6,621 nucleotides of DNA from Oscillospiraceae bacterium (GCA_009777685.1 WRLJ01000093.1:1-6621), one strand, 5' to 3'; numbered from the stretch's first letter, positions 1 through 6,358 are shown. The notes: generated by a model not told the origin, from the letters alone. Numbers and translations are program-made.

Positions 1-1
1 G

Positions 2-418
2 CATTACTTCACCGACGGCGCGGCCGGCGTGATGAACCCGCCCCTGGCCTCGCCGGACGACGTGGCCGCCGTGCGGCAGGGTCTGATCGACGGCACCATT
101 GACGCCATCGTTACCGACCACGCGCCGCACACCGAGCGCGAAAAGGCGCAGGAGCCGTGCCCGAACGGCGTCATCGGGCTGGAGACGGCCTTCGGCGCGG
201 CGCTGACGGCGCTGGTGCATCCGGGGCTGATCCCGCTGGATAAGCTGCGCGCGCTGATGCGGGACAATCCGGCGCGCATTCTGGGCATAGCCCCTCCGGA
301 GGGCGAGTTCAGCGTGGACACCGAACGGCTGTGGACGGTGGACCCGGACCGCTTCCGCTCCAAAGCCCGCAACACCCCGTTCGCGGGCCTGACGCTGAGG
401 GGGCAGATTATTCTATAG
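2..418 (+). CDS. pyrC: Dihydroorotase, C-terminal part (5' end outside window)
   Basis: This zinc amidohydrolase makes dihydroorotate from N-carbamoyl-aspartate, the third step of UMP synthesis, in the cytosol. The frame is already open at base 2 and gives 138 residues, about a third of a class I dihydroorotase (usually about 425). Visible family signatures are MNPPL (residues 11-15), DGTIDAIVTDHAPH (30-43, containing the conserved catalytic Asp of TDHAPH), GLETAFGAAL, NPARILGI and the terminal SKARNTPFAGLTLRGQ block. The C-terminus is complete and ends in TAG. The MNPPL motif is followed by Ala, where Arg is common in the family; I attach no functional meaning to that. The downstream neighbour is pyrF, 37 bases away across a small hairpin, so the two are probably cotranscribed. 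The identification is secure; the N-terminal metal ligands cannot be assessed. Confidence 0.95.
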   Translation, partial: HYFTDGAAGVMNPPLASPDDVAAVRQGLIDGTIDAIVTDHAPHTEREKAQEPCPNGVIGLETAFGAALTALVHPGLIPLDKLRALMRDNPARILGIAPPEGEFSVDTERLWTVDPDRFRSKARNTPFAGLTLRGQIIL

Positions 419-438
419 GCAAGCGCGATGCGTTTGCC
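418..438 (+). promoter_or_regulatory. Intercistronic hairpin between pyrC and pyrF
   Basis: The bases right after the pyrC stop form a 9-bp stem, GGCAAGCGC (418-426) with GCGTTTGCC (430-438), including one G-T wobble and a GAT loop. It sits two bases upstream of the GAGGGGGG ribosome site of pyrF and is not followed by a T run, so it does not look like a terminator. It could protect the mRNA end after processing or modulate pyrF translation; both roles are inference. Confidence 0.45.
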
Positions 439-440
439 TT

Positions 441-448
441 GAGGGGGG
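441..448 (+). promoter_or_regulatory. Ribosome binding site of pyrF
   Basis: The run GAGGGGGG lies 7 bases before ATG 456 and 4 bases before the adjacent in-frame GTG 453. The better spacing favours the ATG as the start of pyrF. Confidence 0.55.
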
Positions 449-455
449 AACCGTG

Positions 456-1373
456 ATGTCCGTTGACCGCCTGATTGAGAGGATCCGTGATTTTGCCAAC
501 CCCACGGTCGCGGGGCTGGACCCGCGGATGGAGTATTTGCCCGAAGACCTGCTGAAAAAGCATTTTGACGCGCTGGGCGAGACGCCGGAGGCCGTAGCCG
601 CCGCGTATCTGGAGTTCAACAAGGGGATTTTGGACGCCTTACAGGACATCGTGCCCGCCGTCAAGCCGCAGTGCGCGTTTTACGAGGCGCTGGGGCCGGC
701 CGGTATGGAGACGTTCCGCCAAACCCTGCTCTACGCCGCCGAATTGGGCTACTACGTCATCGCGGACGCCAAGCGTGGAGACATCGGCTCGACGGCCCGG
801 GCCTACAGCGAGGCGTTTCTGGGAACGCTGGCCATCGGCTCCGCCGCTTATACGGCCTTCCCCTGCGACGCGCTGACCGTAAACCCCTACTTAGGCTCGG
901 ACAATCTCAAGGAATTTCTGAAGGACTGCGACGAGTACGGAAAAATGGTCTTTGTGCTGTGCAAGACTTCCAATCCGTCCTCCATAGATGTGCAGGAAAT
1001 GATGGCGGGCCACCGCCCGCTGTACAAGGTCGTCGCCGAGCAGGCCGACCGCGCCGGCGCGAAGCGGCGGGGGGCTTACGGCTATTCCCCCGTGGGCGTC
1101 GTGGCGGGCGCGACCCATCCGGCCCAGCTGCGCGCCCTGCGGGAGGAGTTCCCGCACCTGTTCTTCCTCGTCCCCGGCTACGGCGCGCAGGGCGGCGACG
1201 TGTTCGACATCCTGGACGCCTTTGACCGGCACGGGCGCGGCGCGGTGATCAACAACTCGCGCGGCATCATCTGCGCCTGGCAGAAGGCCAAAACCGGGGA
1301 TTACGCCGCCGCCGCCCGGAAAGCCGCCGCGGCGATGCGCGACCGAATCCGAAAACACGTTCAGTTTTTTTAA
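456..1373 (+). CDS. pyrF: Orotidine 5'-phosphate decarboxylase (long form)
   Basis: This cytosolic TIM-barrel enzyme converts OMP to UMP, the last step of the pathway. The 305-residue product fits the longer PyrF subfamily (about 270-310 residues) rather than the 230-240-residue E. coli/Bacillus type. Motifs in order: AGLDPR (19-24), FNKGILDAL, the AVKPQ strand with Lys70, the catalytic tetrad block DAKRGDIGST with Asp104, Lys106 and Asp109, CDALTVNPYLGSDN, FVLCKTSNPSS, the phosphate-binding PGYGAQGGD (240-248) and NNSRGII (266-272). ATG 456 is chosen over GTG 453 from ribosome-site spacing; the difference is one residue. The stop TAA overlaps the ribosome site of pyrK (AAGGAG at 1372-1377), so pyrF and pyrK are in one operon. 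No key residue is missing. Confidence 0.96.
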   Translation: MSVDRLIERIRDFANPTVAGLDPRMEYLPEDLLKKHFDALGETPEAVAAAYLEFNKGILDALQDIVPAVKPQCAFYEALGPAGMETFRQTLLYAAELGYYVIADAKRGDIGSTARAYSEAFLGTLAIGSAAYTAFPCDALTVNPYLGSDNLKEFLKDCDEYGKMVFVLCKTSNPSSIDVQEMMAGHRPLYKVVAEQADRAGAKRRGAYGYSPVGVVAGATHPAQLRALREEFPHLFFLVPGYGAQGGDVFDILDAFDRHGRGAVINNSRGIICAWQKAKTGDYAAAARKAAAAMRDRIRKHVQFF

Positions 1374-1385
1374 GGAGACGCGGCC

Positions 1386-2111
1386 ATGCTGACGGCGATC
1401 TTGCAAAACAAAGCCATCGCCAAAGATATCTACGACCTGCGCGCGGCGATGGAGACGGCTCCGGAGCCTGTGCCCGGGCAGTTTGTCCATATTGACTGCG
1501 GCGGCGGGCTGCTGCTGCGGCGGCCCCTCAGCCTGTGCGGCTATGATAACGGCATCGCGCGGCTGGTGTACGCCGCACGCGGCGAGGGCACGCGCCGGCT
1601 CAGCCGGCGGCGGCCCGGCGAGAGGCTGGACATGCTCGGCCCGCTGGGGCGCGGCTTTGTGATGGACAGCCGGCCCGCGCTGCTGGTCGGCGGGGGGATT
1701 GGCGTGCCGCCGCTGGTGTTCTGCGCCGACCGCGCGGAGGGCCGGGTACACGCGGTTCTGGGCTTCCGAAACGCCGATGCCGTCTGCCTGACCGAGGCGT
1801 TCGCTTCGGCGGAGGTGCTGACCGACGACGGCTCGGCGGGCGCGAAGGGATATCCGCACGAGGCATTGCGCGCGCACCTCCAAACCGGAGACTGGGCGCG
1901 CGTGCTGGCCTGCGGCCCGGTCCCCATGCTCCGCGCCGTGGCGAAGGTGTGCGCGGAACACGGCGTGGAGTGTCAGGTTTCGCTGGAGGAGCGCATGGCG
2001 TGCGGCGTGGGCGCGTGCCTTGTCTGCGCCTGCGGCGTGAACGGGGATTATAAGCGCGTCTGCGCCGACGGTCCGGTATTTGACGCGCGGGAGGTGGAGT
2101 GGGATGCCTAA
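1386..2111 (+). CDS. pyrK: Dihydroorotate dehydrogenase electron-transfer subunit (FAD, 2Fe-2S)
   Basis: PyrK partners PyrD in class 1B dihydroorotate dehydrogenase and passes electrons from the FMN of PyrD through a 2Fe-2S cluster and FAD to NAD+. The 241 residues show the ferredoxin-reductase fold: PGQFVHI near residue 30, the FAD-binding RPLS (46-49), GPLGRGF (85-91), the nucleotide-binding LLVGGGIGVPPL (99-110), ACGPVPML (175-182) and the C-terminal cluster motif. The cluster ligands are Cys206, Cys211, Cys214 and Cys226 in the pattern C-x4-C-x2-C-x11-C, inside SLEERMACGVGAC and KRVCADGPVF. Cys216 is an extra cysteine. The start ATG has AAGGAG 8 bases upstream. The 3' end overlaps the start of pyrD by 8 bases, which suits production of two subunits in equal amounts. 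Confidence 0.96.
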   Translation: MLTAILQNKAIAKDIYDLRAAMETAPEPVPGQFVHIDCGGGLLLRRPLSLCGYDNGIARLVYAARGEGTRRLSRRRPGERLDMLGPLGRGFVMDSRPALLVGGGIGVPPLVFCADRAEGRVHAVLGFRNADAVCLTEAFASAEVLTDDGSAGAKGYPHEALRAHLQTGDWARVLACGPVPMLRAVAKVCAEHGVECQVSLEERMACGVGACLVCACGVNGDYKRVCADGPVFDAREVEWDA

Positions 2112-3048
2112 CGAAGACAACGGCGCTCTTTCTCCGCCCGCGGATTTGTCCGTGGAGCTGGCCGGTGTGCGCCTGAAAAACCCCGTCGTCGCCGTTTCGG
2201 GCTGCTTCGGGTTCGGGCGCGAGTACGGCGAATGGTTTGACCTGGGCCGGCTGGGCGGTATCTGCGCCAAGGGGCTGACCCTGCGCCCGCGCAAGGGCAA
2301 CCCGCCGCCGCGCGCGGCGGAGACCCCGATGGGGATGCTCAACAGCGTGGGACTGCAAAACCCCGGCGTGGAGGTGTTCCTGCGCGATGAGCTGCCGTTC
2401 CTGCGGCGCTTCGATACGGCGGTCATCGCCAACATCTCCGGCGGCGACCCGGCGGAGTACGCGGAAATGGCGGGCCTGATCGGAGACGCGGCGGACGCGC
2501 TGGAGGTCAATATTTCCTGCCCCAACATCAAGGCCGGGGGCCTCCAGTTCGGCGCGGACCCGGCCCTGGCCGCCGAGGTCACAGCGGCGGTAAAAAACAG
2601 GGCAAAATGTCCAGCAATTGTAAAATTAACCCCCAATGTCACCGACATTGCCGCCATCGCGCGCGCGGTTTGGGACGCGGGCGCGGACGGGCTTTCGCTG
2701 ATCAACACGCTGACGGGCCTGCGCATCGACCCGGTGACGCGCCGCCCGGTCCTGCGGATGAACACGGGCGGGCTGTCCGGTCCGGCGGTGCTGCCGGTCG
2801 CGTTGCGCTGTGTCTGGCAGGTGTCGGGGCTGGGGCTTCCGATTCTCGGCATGGGCGGCGTTTCCACCGCCCTCGAGGCCGCGGAGATGATGCTGGCGGG
2901 TGCGAGCGCCGTCGGCGTGGGAACGGCGCTGTTCCGCGACCCGCTCTCCGCGTTGAACATTGTTCAGGGATTGGCCGCGTTTGCCGCGGAGCAAGGGATC
3001 GCGCGCATCCGCGAACTGACGGGAGGCATACGGCCTTGGGAGACGTAA
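2104..3048 (+). CDS. pyrD: Dihydroorotate dehydrogenase 1B, catalytic FMN subunit
   Basis: This enzyme oxidises dihydroorotate to orotate, with PyrK as partner. The 314 residues match the usual length of type 1B PyrD. Visible are VELAGVRLKNPV at the N-terminus, KGLT with the FMN-contacting Lys56, MGMLNSVGLQNPG (76-88), VNISCPN with Cys139, the active-site base that marks class 1 enzymes, VKLTPNVTDI, LINTL, GGLSGPAVLPVALR, LGMGGVSTALEA and VGVGTALF for phosphate binding. The start is ATG 2104, with GGAGGTG at 2090-2096 inside the pyrK coding region; the frame is open upstream, but the protein family begins here. A 50-base AT-rich patch near 2590-2640 contrasts with the rest of the gene. The end overlaps the next gene by 13 bases. 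Confidence 0.96.
   Translation: MPNEDNGALSPPADLSVELAGVRLKNPVVAVSGCFGFGREYGEWFDLGRLGGICAKGLTLRPRKGNPPPRAAETPMGMLNSVGLQNPGVEVFLRDELPFLRRFDTAVIANISGGDPAEYAEMAGLIGDAADALEVNISCPNIKAGGLQFGADPALAAEVTAAVKNRAKCPAIVKLTPNVTDIAAIARAVWDAGADGLSLINTLTGLRIDPVTRRPVLRMNTGGLSGPAVLPVALRCVWQVSGLGLPILGMGGVSTALEAAEMMLAGASAVGVGTALFRDPLSALNIVQGLAAFAAEQGIARIRELTGGIRPWET
3021..3026 (+). promoter_or_regulatory. Ribosome binding site fixing a TTG start
   Basis: GGGAGG within the last codons of pyrD stands 9 bases upstream of TTG 3036. No ATG or GTG in the correct frame lies between here and the conserved LYIVRHAEAEGN motif of the next protein, so TTG 3036 is the only start with both a ribosome site and a complete domain. 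Confidence 0.75.
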
Positions 3049-4211
3049 CGCGGCTTTATATCGTCCGGCACGCCGAGGCCGAGGGGAACATCTACCGCCG
3101 CGCGCACGGGCAGTGCGACGGCATTTTGATGCCCAACGGTCTGGCGCAGCTGGAGCGTCTGGCGGCGCGGTTTCAGGGGATCACGCCGGAGGCGGTGTAT
3201 GCCTCGGACCTATACCGCGCGCGGCGCACGGCGCTGGCGTTCGCGCGGCCTATGGGCCTGCCGGTGCGGACGGATGAGCGCCTGCGCGAAATCGGCCTCG
3301 GCCCGTGGGAAGACAAGCCGTGGGGCTGGTGCGGGCGGGAATACCCGCAGCAGTTCCCCGCGTTTATGCGTAAACTGGCGGACTTCAGGCTGGACGGCGC
3401 GGAGACCCTGCGGCAGGTCGGGGACCGCACGGAGGCCGCCGCGCGGGAGATCATCGCGCGTCACCGCGGCGGGACGGCGGTCATCGTCACGCACGGCATG
3501 GCCATCCGCGCGCTGCTGGGGCGTCTGCTGGGCGTCGCCGATGAACATATTGAACGCATCCGGCATGTGGACAACGCCTCGCTCACGCTGCTGCGTGTCG
3601 GGCCGGACGGCGCGGCGGAGGCGGAAACCGTCGGCGAGGCGGAATACCTGGGCGAGTTGTCCACGCTGGCCAAGCAAAGCTGGTGGCGCTCTCAGGAGGA
3701 AAAGCCCGATATCGGCCTGTGGTTTCGGCCGGCCGACCTCCGGCGCGAGGCGGACGAACTGGTCGGCCGCCAGCGCGAAACGTGGCTGCGCGTCTACGGC
3801 GTCGAAGCCGGCTTCGACGCGGACGCCGCGCTGGAGAAAACCAGGGCGATGGCGGCGGCGGATCCGCGCTGTGTGCAGTTTGTCATGGATATTGACAAGA
3901 CGGTGGGCCTGCTTTTATTGGCGCTCCACCAAAGCCCAGGCTCTATGGGGCACATCGCGCTGATCGAGCTGGACGAGGCGTATTGCGGGCAGGGCCTCGG
4001 CATCCAGCCCGTTGGCGAGGCCGTCAGCTTTTACCGCGCCCGCGGCCGCGCCGCGCTGAGGCTCTATGTCCATCGGGAGAACCGCCGCGCCGTGCGGTTT
4101 TACGAGAAATCCGGTTTTTTGAAAACCGGCGAAAAGCCGGCTTCCCACGGGACGCTGGACATCATGTGCCGGTCGATCCTGCCGGACCGGGAACTGAACG
4201 CGGTCCAATGA
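3036..4211 (+). CDS. Two-domain histidine phosphatase / GNAT acetyltransferase
   Basis: This 391-residue fusion has a phosphoglycerate-mutase-like phosphatase domain (about 5-200) and a GNAT domain (about 235-385). In the first, RHAEAEGN carries Arg11 and the phospho-accepting His12 (RHA rather than the usual RHG), followed by SDLYRARRTA with Arg61, LREIGLGPWED with Glu85 and VTHGMAIRALLG with His153, so a full catalytic set is present. A WW-containing linker (LAKQSWWRSQ) leads to the second domain, with GHIALIELDEAYCGQGLGIQ (acetyl-CoA loop) and LRLYVHRENRRAVRFYEKSGF. I recall the same architecture in gut Clostridia; the substrates of both domains are unknown to me. In the loop, the usual Gln/Arg of Q/R-x-x-G-x-G is Cys317, and a Pro follows (Pro325). 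Translation starts at TTG, overlapping pyrD by 13 bases, and ends in an ATGA overlap with the radical SAM gene. Confidence 0.88.
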   Translation: MGDVTRLYIVRHAEAEGNIYRRAHGQCDGILMPNGLAQLERLAARFQGITPEAVYASDLYRARRTALAFARPMGLPVRTDERLREIGLGPWEDKPWGWCGREYPQQFPAFMRKLADFRLDGAETLRQVGDRTEAAAREIIARHRGGTAVIVTHGMAIRALLGRLLGVADEHIERIRHVDNASLTLLRVGPDGAAEAETVGEAEYLGELSTLAKQSWWRSQEEKPDIGLWFRPADLRREADELVGRQRETWLRVYGVEAGFDADAALEKTRAMAAADPRCVQFVMDIDKTVGLLLLALHQSPGSMGHIALIELDEAYCGQGLGIQPVGEAVSFYRARGRAALRLYVHRENRRAVRFYEKSGFLKTGEKPASHGTLDIMCRSILPDRELNAVQ

Positions 4212-5971
4212 TTAGCTTGGAGCGCGGCGCGGCGTGTGATTTTCTGCTGGTCACCGGAGACGCGTGGGTCGACCACCCCAGCTTCGGGGCGGCGGTCGTC
4301 GCCCGAACGCTGTCGGCGGAGGGATTTTCCGTCGCCGTGCTGTCCCAGCCGCGCTGGGCGGATACGCGGGATTTTGACGCCTGCCCGCGCCCGCGTCTGG
4401 CGGTGATGGTCACGGGCGGCAATCTGGATTCGATGGTCGCGCACTACACCGTCGCCAAGCGGCGGCGGGAGCGCGACTTTTACACGCCCGGCGGCGTGAC
4501 GGGCCGCCGCCCCGACCGCGCCGCCGCCGTGTACAGCGCGCTGGCGCGCCGGGTGTTTCCGGGTCTGCCGCTGATTTTGGGCGGGCTGGAGGCCTCTCTG
4601 CGCCGCTTCGCGCATTACGATTACTGGAGCGACGGCGTCCGCCCCAGCCTGTCGGCCGAAACCGGCGCGGACCTCCTGGTGTACGGAATGGGCGAACGCG
4701 CCGTCCGCGAGACGGCCCGCCGCCTGGACCGGGGGGAGGGGCTGGAGGGGATCGCCGGGACGTGCCTGTACCGCGAAACACGGGACGCGCTCCCGAGGGA
4801 CGCGGTGAGGTGCCCCTCGCTGGAGGCCTGCGCGGCGGACAAACGAAAGTATCTGGAGGCGGCCCTGCTCCAATACGCCGAGCATGACCCTGTGCGCGGG
4901 CGGACGCTGGTTCAGCCGCACGGCGCGGGGGCCGTGGTCTGCTACCCCCCGGCCAAGCCCCTGACAACGGCGGAGCGGGACGCCGCGGCGGCCTATCCGT
5001 ACACGCGCCTGCCGGACCCGGCGTACACGGAGCCGGTCCCGGCGCTGGAGGAAGTGCGCTTTTCCGTCATCCACAACCGGGGCTGCTTCGGCTCGTGCCG
5101 GTTCTGCTCGCTGGCGTTCCATCAGGGCCGCTTCGTCTCCGCGCGCAGCCATGCCTCGGTCCTGCGCGAGATCGAGGCCCTGACGCGGGAGCCGGATTTT
5201 AAGGGCTATATCCACGATATCGGCGGCCCGACGGCCAATTTCCGCCATAACGCCTGCGCCGGACAGGCGCGGCGCGGCGCGTGCCGCGACCGGTCCTGCC
5301 TGACGCCGGAGCCGTGCCCGAAGCTGGAGACGAGCCACGCGGATTTCCTTGCGCTTTTGCGAAAGGCGCGCGCGGTTCCGGGCGTGAAAAAGGCCTTTAT
5401 CCGCTCCGGCGTCCGGTATGACTACCTGCTGCTGGACAAAAGCCGGGCCTGTCTGCGCGAGCTGGCGGAGCATCACACCTCGGGGCAGCTGAAGGTCGCG
5501 CCGGAGCATTGCGTCGACGGCGTACTGCGCTGTATGGGCAAGCCCGGCTGGGCGGTCTTTGAACGATTTGCCAAAGCGTTCGGAGAGGCCGGCGCGGCGG
5601 CGGGCAAGAAGCAGTTCCTCGTCCCGTACCTGATCTCCTCGCATCCCGGCGCCACGCTGGAGGATGCCGTTGAGATGGCGCTGACGCTGAAACGGCTGGG
5701 CCGCCACCCGGAGCAGGTGCAGGACTTCTACCCCACGCCGGGCACGCTGTCCACGTGTATGTACTATACGGGCCTGGACGTCCGGACCCGCAAGCCGCTA
5801 TACGTCGCCAAAGCCCCCGGCGACAAAGCCATGCAGCGCGCGCTGCTGCAATGGAAAAACCCGAAAAACAAGCCGCTGGTGATCGCCGCCCTGAAAAAAG
5901 CGGGCCGGGAGAACCTGATCGGGGTGTTCTACCCCCGGCGCAAGGAAAAAGGCAAACGCGGGAGAGGGTAA
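4208..5971 (+). CDS. ygiQ: YgiQ-family radical SAM protein
   Basis: This is a 587-residue member of the YgiQ (formerly UPF0313) radical SAM family, whose reaction is not established to my knowledge. The N-terminal part (1-200) shows CDFLLVTGDAWVDHPSFGAAVVAR, PRLAVMVTGGNLDSMVAHYT, LILGGLEASLRRFAHYDYWSD and LLVYGMGERA, a B12-binding-like region in related enzymes. The radical SAM core begins with SVIHNRGCFGSCRFCS; Cys293, Cys297 and Cys300 form C-x3-C-x2-C, the ligands of the 4Fe-4S cluster that cleaves S-adenosylmethionine. A second cysteine group (Cys350, 359, 364, 370) near RSCLTPEPCPKL is typical of the family. GQLKVAPEH and QVQDFYPTPGT follow, then a basic tail (RRKEKGKRGRG). The start ATG overlaps the stop of the preceding gene (ATGA) with no clear ribosome site, which implies reinitiation. 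The gene ends 14 bases before the operon's hairpin. The family call is firm; the symbol is by homology. Confidence 0.93.
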   Translation: MISLERGAACDFLLVTGDAWVDHPSFGAAVVARTLSAEGFSVAVLSQPRWADTRDFDACPRPRLAVMVTGGNLDSMVAHYTVAKRRRERDFYTPGGVTGRRPDRAAAVYSALARRVFPGLPLILGGLEASLRRFAHYDYWSDGVRPSLSAETGADLLVYGMGERAVRETARRLDRGEGLEGIAGTCLYRETRDALPRDAVRCPSLEACAADKRKYLEAALLQYAEHDPVRGRTLVQPHGAGAVVCYPPAKPLTTAERDAAAAYPYTRLPDPAYTEPVPALEEVRFSVIHNRGCFGSCRFCSLAFHQGRFVSARSHASVLREIEALTREPDFKGYIHDIGGPTANFRHNACAGQARRGACRDRSCLTPEPCPKLETSHADFLALLRKARAVPGVKKAFIRSGVRYDYLLLDKSRACLRELAEHHTSGQLKVAPEHCVDGVLRCMGKPGWAVFERFAKAFGEAGAAAGKKQFLVPYLISSHPGATLEDAVEMALTLKRLGRHPEQVQDFYPTPGTLSTCMYYTGLDVRTRKPLYVAKAPGDKAMQRALLQWKNPKNKPLVIAALKKAGRENLIGVFYPRRKEKGKRGRG

Positions 5972-5985
5972 CTTGCGGAAAATCC

Positions 5986-6018
5986 AACAAGGGCGGCCGT
6001 CCCCGGCCGCCCTTGTTT
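5986..6018 (+). terminator. Probable operon terminator hairpin
   Basis: A perfect 14-bp stem, AACAAGGGCGGCCG (5986-5999) with CGGCCGCCCTTGTT (6004-6017), encloses a TCCC loop, 14 bases after the stop of the radical SAM gene. The T-rich end (TTGTTT) is short and partly inside the stem, so intrinsic termination may be incomplete. Its inner 22 bases closely match a repeat at 6150-6171 in the opposite orientation, so it may be a captured repeat. Confidence 0.8.
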
Positions 6019-6024
6019 GCCCAT

Positions 6025-6065
6025 GCACCCCGTTTGCCCGCGCCCCCCACGCACCCCGTTCGCCC
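6025..6065 (+). repeat. Direct repeat pair, 15 bp
   Basis: The two copies are GCACCCCGTTTGCCC (6025-6039) and GCACCCCGTTCGCCC (6051-6065). They match at 14 of 15 positions and start 26 bases apart, with a C-rich spacer. No function is apparent. Confidence 0.6.
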
Positions 6066-6079
6066 TGGCCGCACACGCC

Positions 6080-6105
6080 GTAGGGCGCGACGCCCTCGGC
6101 GCGCC
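6080..6105 (+). repeat. Palindromic repeat unit 1 (family A)
   Basis: GTAGG leads into an imperfect hairpin: arm GGCGCGACG (6084-6092), loop CCCT, arm CGGCGCGCC (6097-6105), with one A-G mismatch. The arm and the TAGGG end are shared with unit 3. Confidence 0.6.
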
Positions 6106-6149
6106 GTGGGTACGAACAACCCCTGGCATGTGCGTCGGGGACGTTTTAC

Positions 6150-6176
6150 GGGCGACCGGGGACGGTCGCCCCTACA
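6150..6176 (+). repeat. Palindromic repeat unit 2 (family B)
   Basis: A perfect 9-bp stem, GGGCGACCG (6150-6158) with CGGTCGCCC (6163-6171) and loop GGGA, is followed by CTACA. It is the closest relative of the terminator hairpin and is inverted relative to unit 5. Confidence 0.75.
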
Positions 6177-6197
6177 CGGTTTTCCGCCCCGCCGTGC

Positions 6198-6223
6198 GTA
6201 GGGCGCGATGCCCACATCGCGCC
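6198..6223 (+). repeat. Palindromic repeat unit 3 (family A)
   Basis: GTAGG precedes a perfect 9-bp stem, GGCGCGATG (6202-6210) with CATCGCGCC (6215-6223) and loop CCCA. The left arm differs from that of unit 1 at one base. Confidence 0.7.
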
Positions 6224-6250
6224 GTGTTTCCCCAATTTTGCGCGCCCGGG

Positions 6251-6284
6251 GAAACGGGCGGACGTTTAAGGAAACGGACGGACG
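6251..6284 (+). repeat. Direct repeat pair, 14 bp
   Basis: The copies GAAACGGGCGGACG (6251-6264) and GAAACGGACGGACG (6271-6284) match at 13 of 14 positions with a 20-base period. The second copy runs into the arm of palindromic unit 4. Confidence 0.6.
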
Positions 6285-6303
6285 CACACAGTGCGTCCCT
6301 ACA
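6280..6303 (+). repeat. Palindromic repeat unit 4 (family C)
   Basis: A perfect 8-bp stem, GGACGCAC (6280-6287) with GTGCGTCC (6291-6298) and loop ACA, is followed by CTACA. It shares the GGACGC start and the CCCTACA end with unit 6. Confidence 0.7.
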
Positions 6304-6330
6304 GGGCATGGGGGAAACCTCACAAAACCC

Positions 6331-6356
6331 TGTAGGGGCGACCGTCCCGGTTGCCC
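6331..6356 (-). repeat. Palindromic repeat unit 5 (family B, inverted)
   Basis: TGTAG precedes a 9-bp stem, GGGCGACCG (6336-6344) with CGGTTGCCC (6348-6356), with one G-T wobble and loop TCC. Read on the minus strand it is a copy of unit 2, with one substitution and one base lost from the loop. Confidence 0.7.
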
Positions 6357-6358
6357 AC

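Noticed and set aside
2080..2103. Upstream TTG start for pyrD at 2080
   Set aside because: ATG 2104 has a strong GGAGGTG site at proper spacing, and the extra eight residues are not part of the family.
891..2960. Very long minus-strand open frame opposite pyrF, pyrK and pyrD
   Set aside because: It is Arg-, Ala- and Pro-rich, as expected for an antisense frame in high-GC coding DNA, has no recognisable motif, and is covered by three secure genes.
2607..3035. Extension of the phosphatase frame upstream to ATG 2607, inside pyrD
   Set aside because: The added residues show no domain and only mirror the pyrD sequence in another frame. TTG 3036 has a good ribosome site and abuts the conserved domain.
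4100..5707. Minus-strand open frame opposite the radical SAM gene
   Set aside because: Antisense shadow of a GC-rich gene with low-complexity composition and no family signature.
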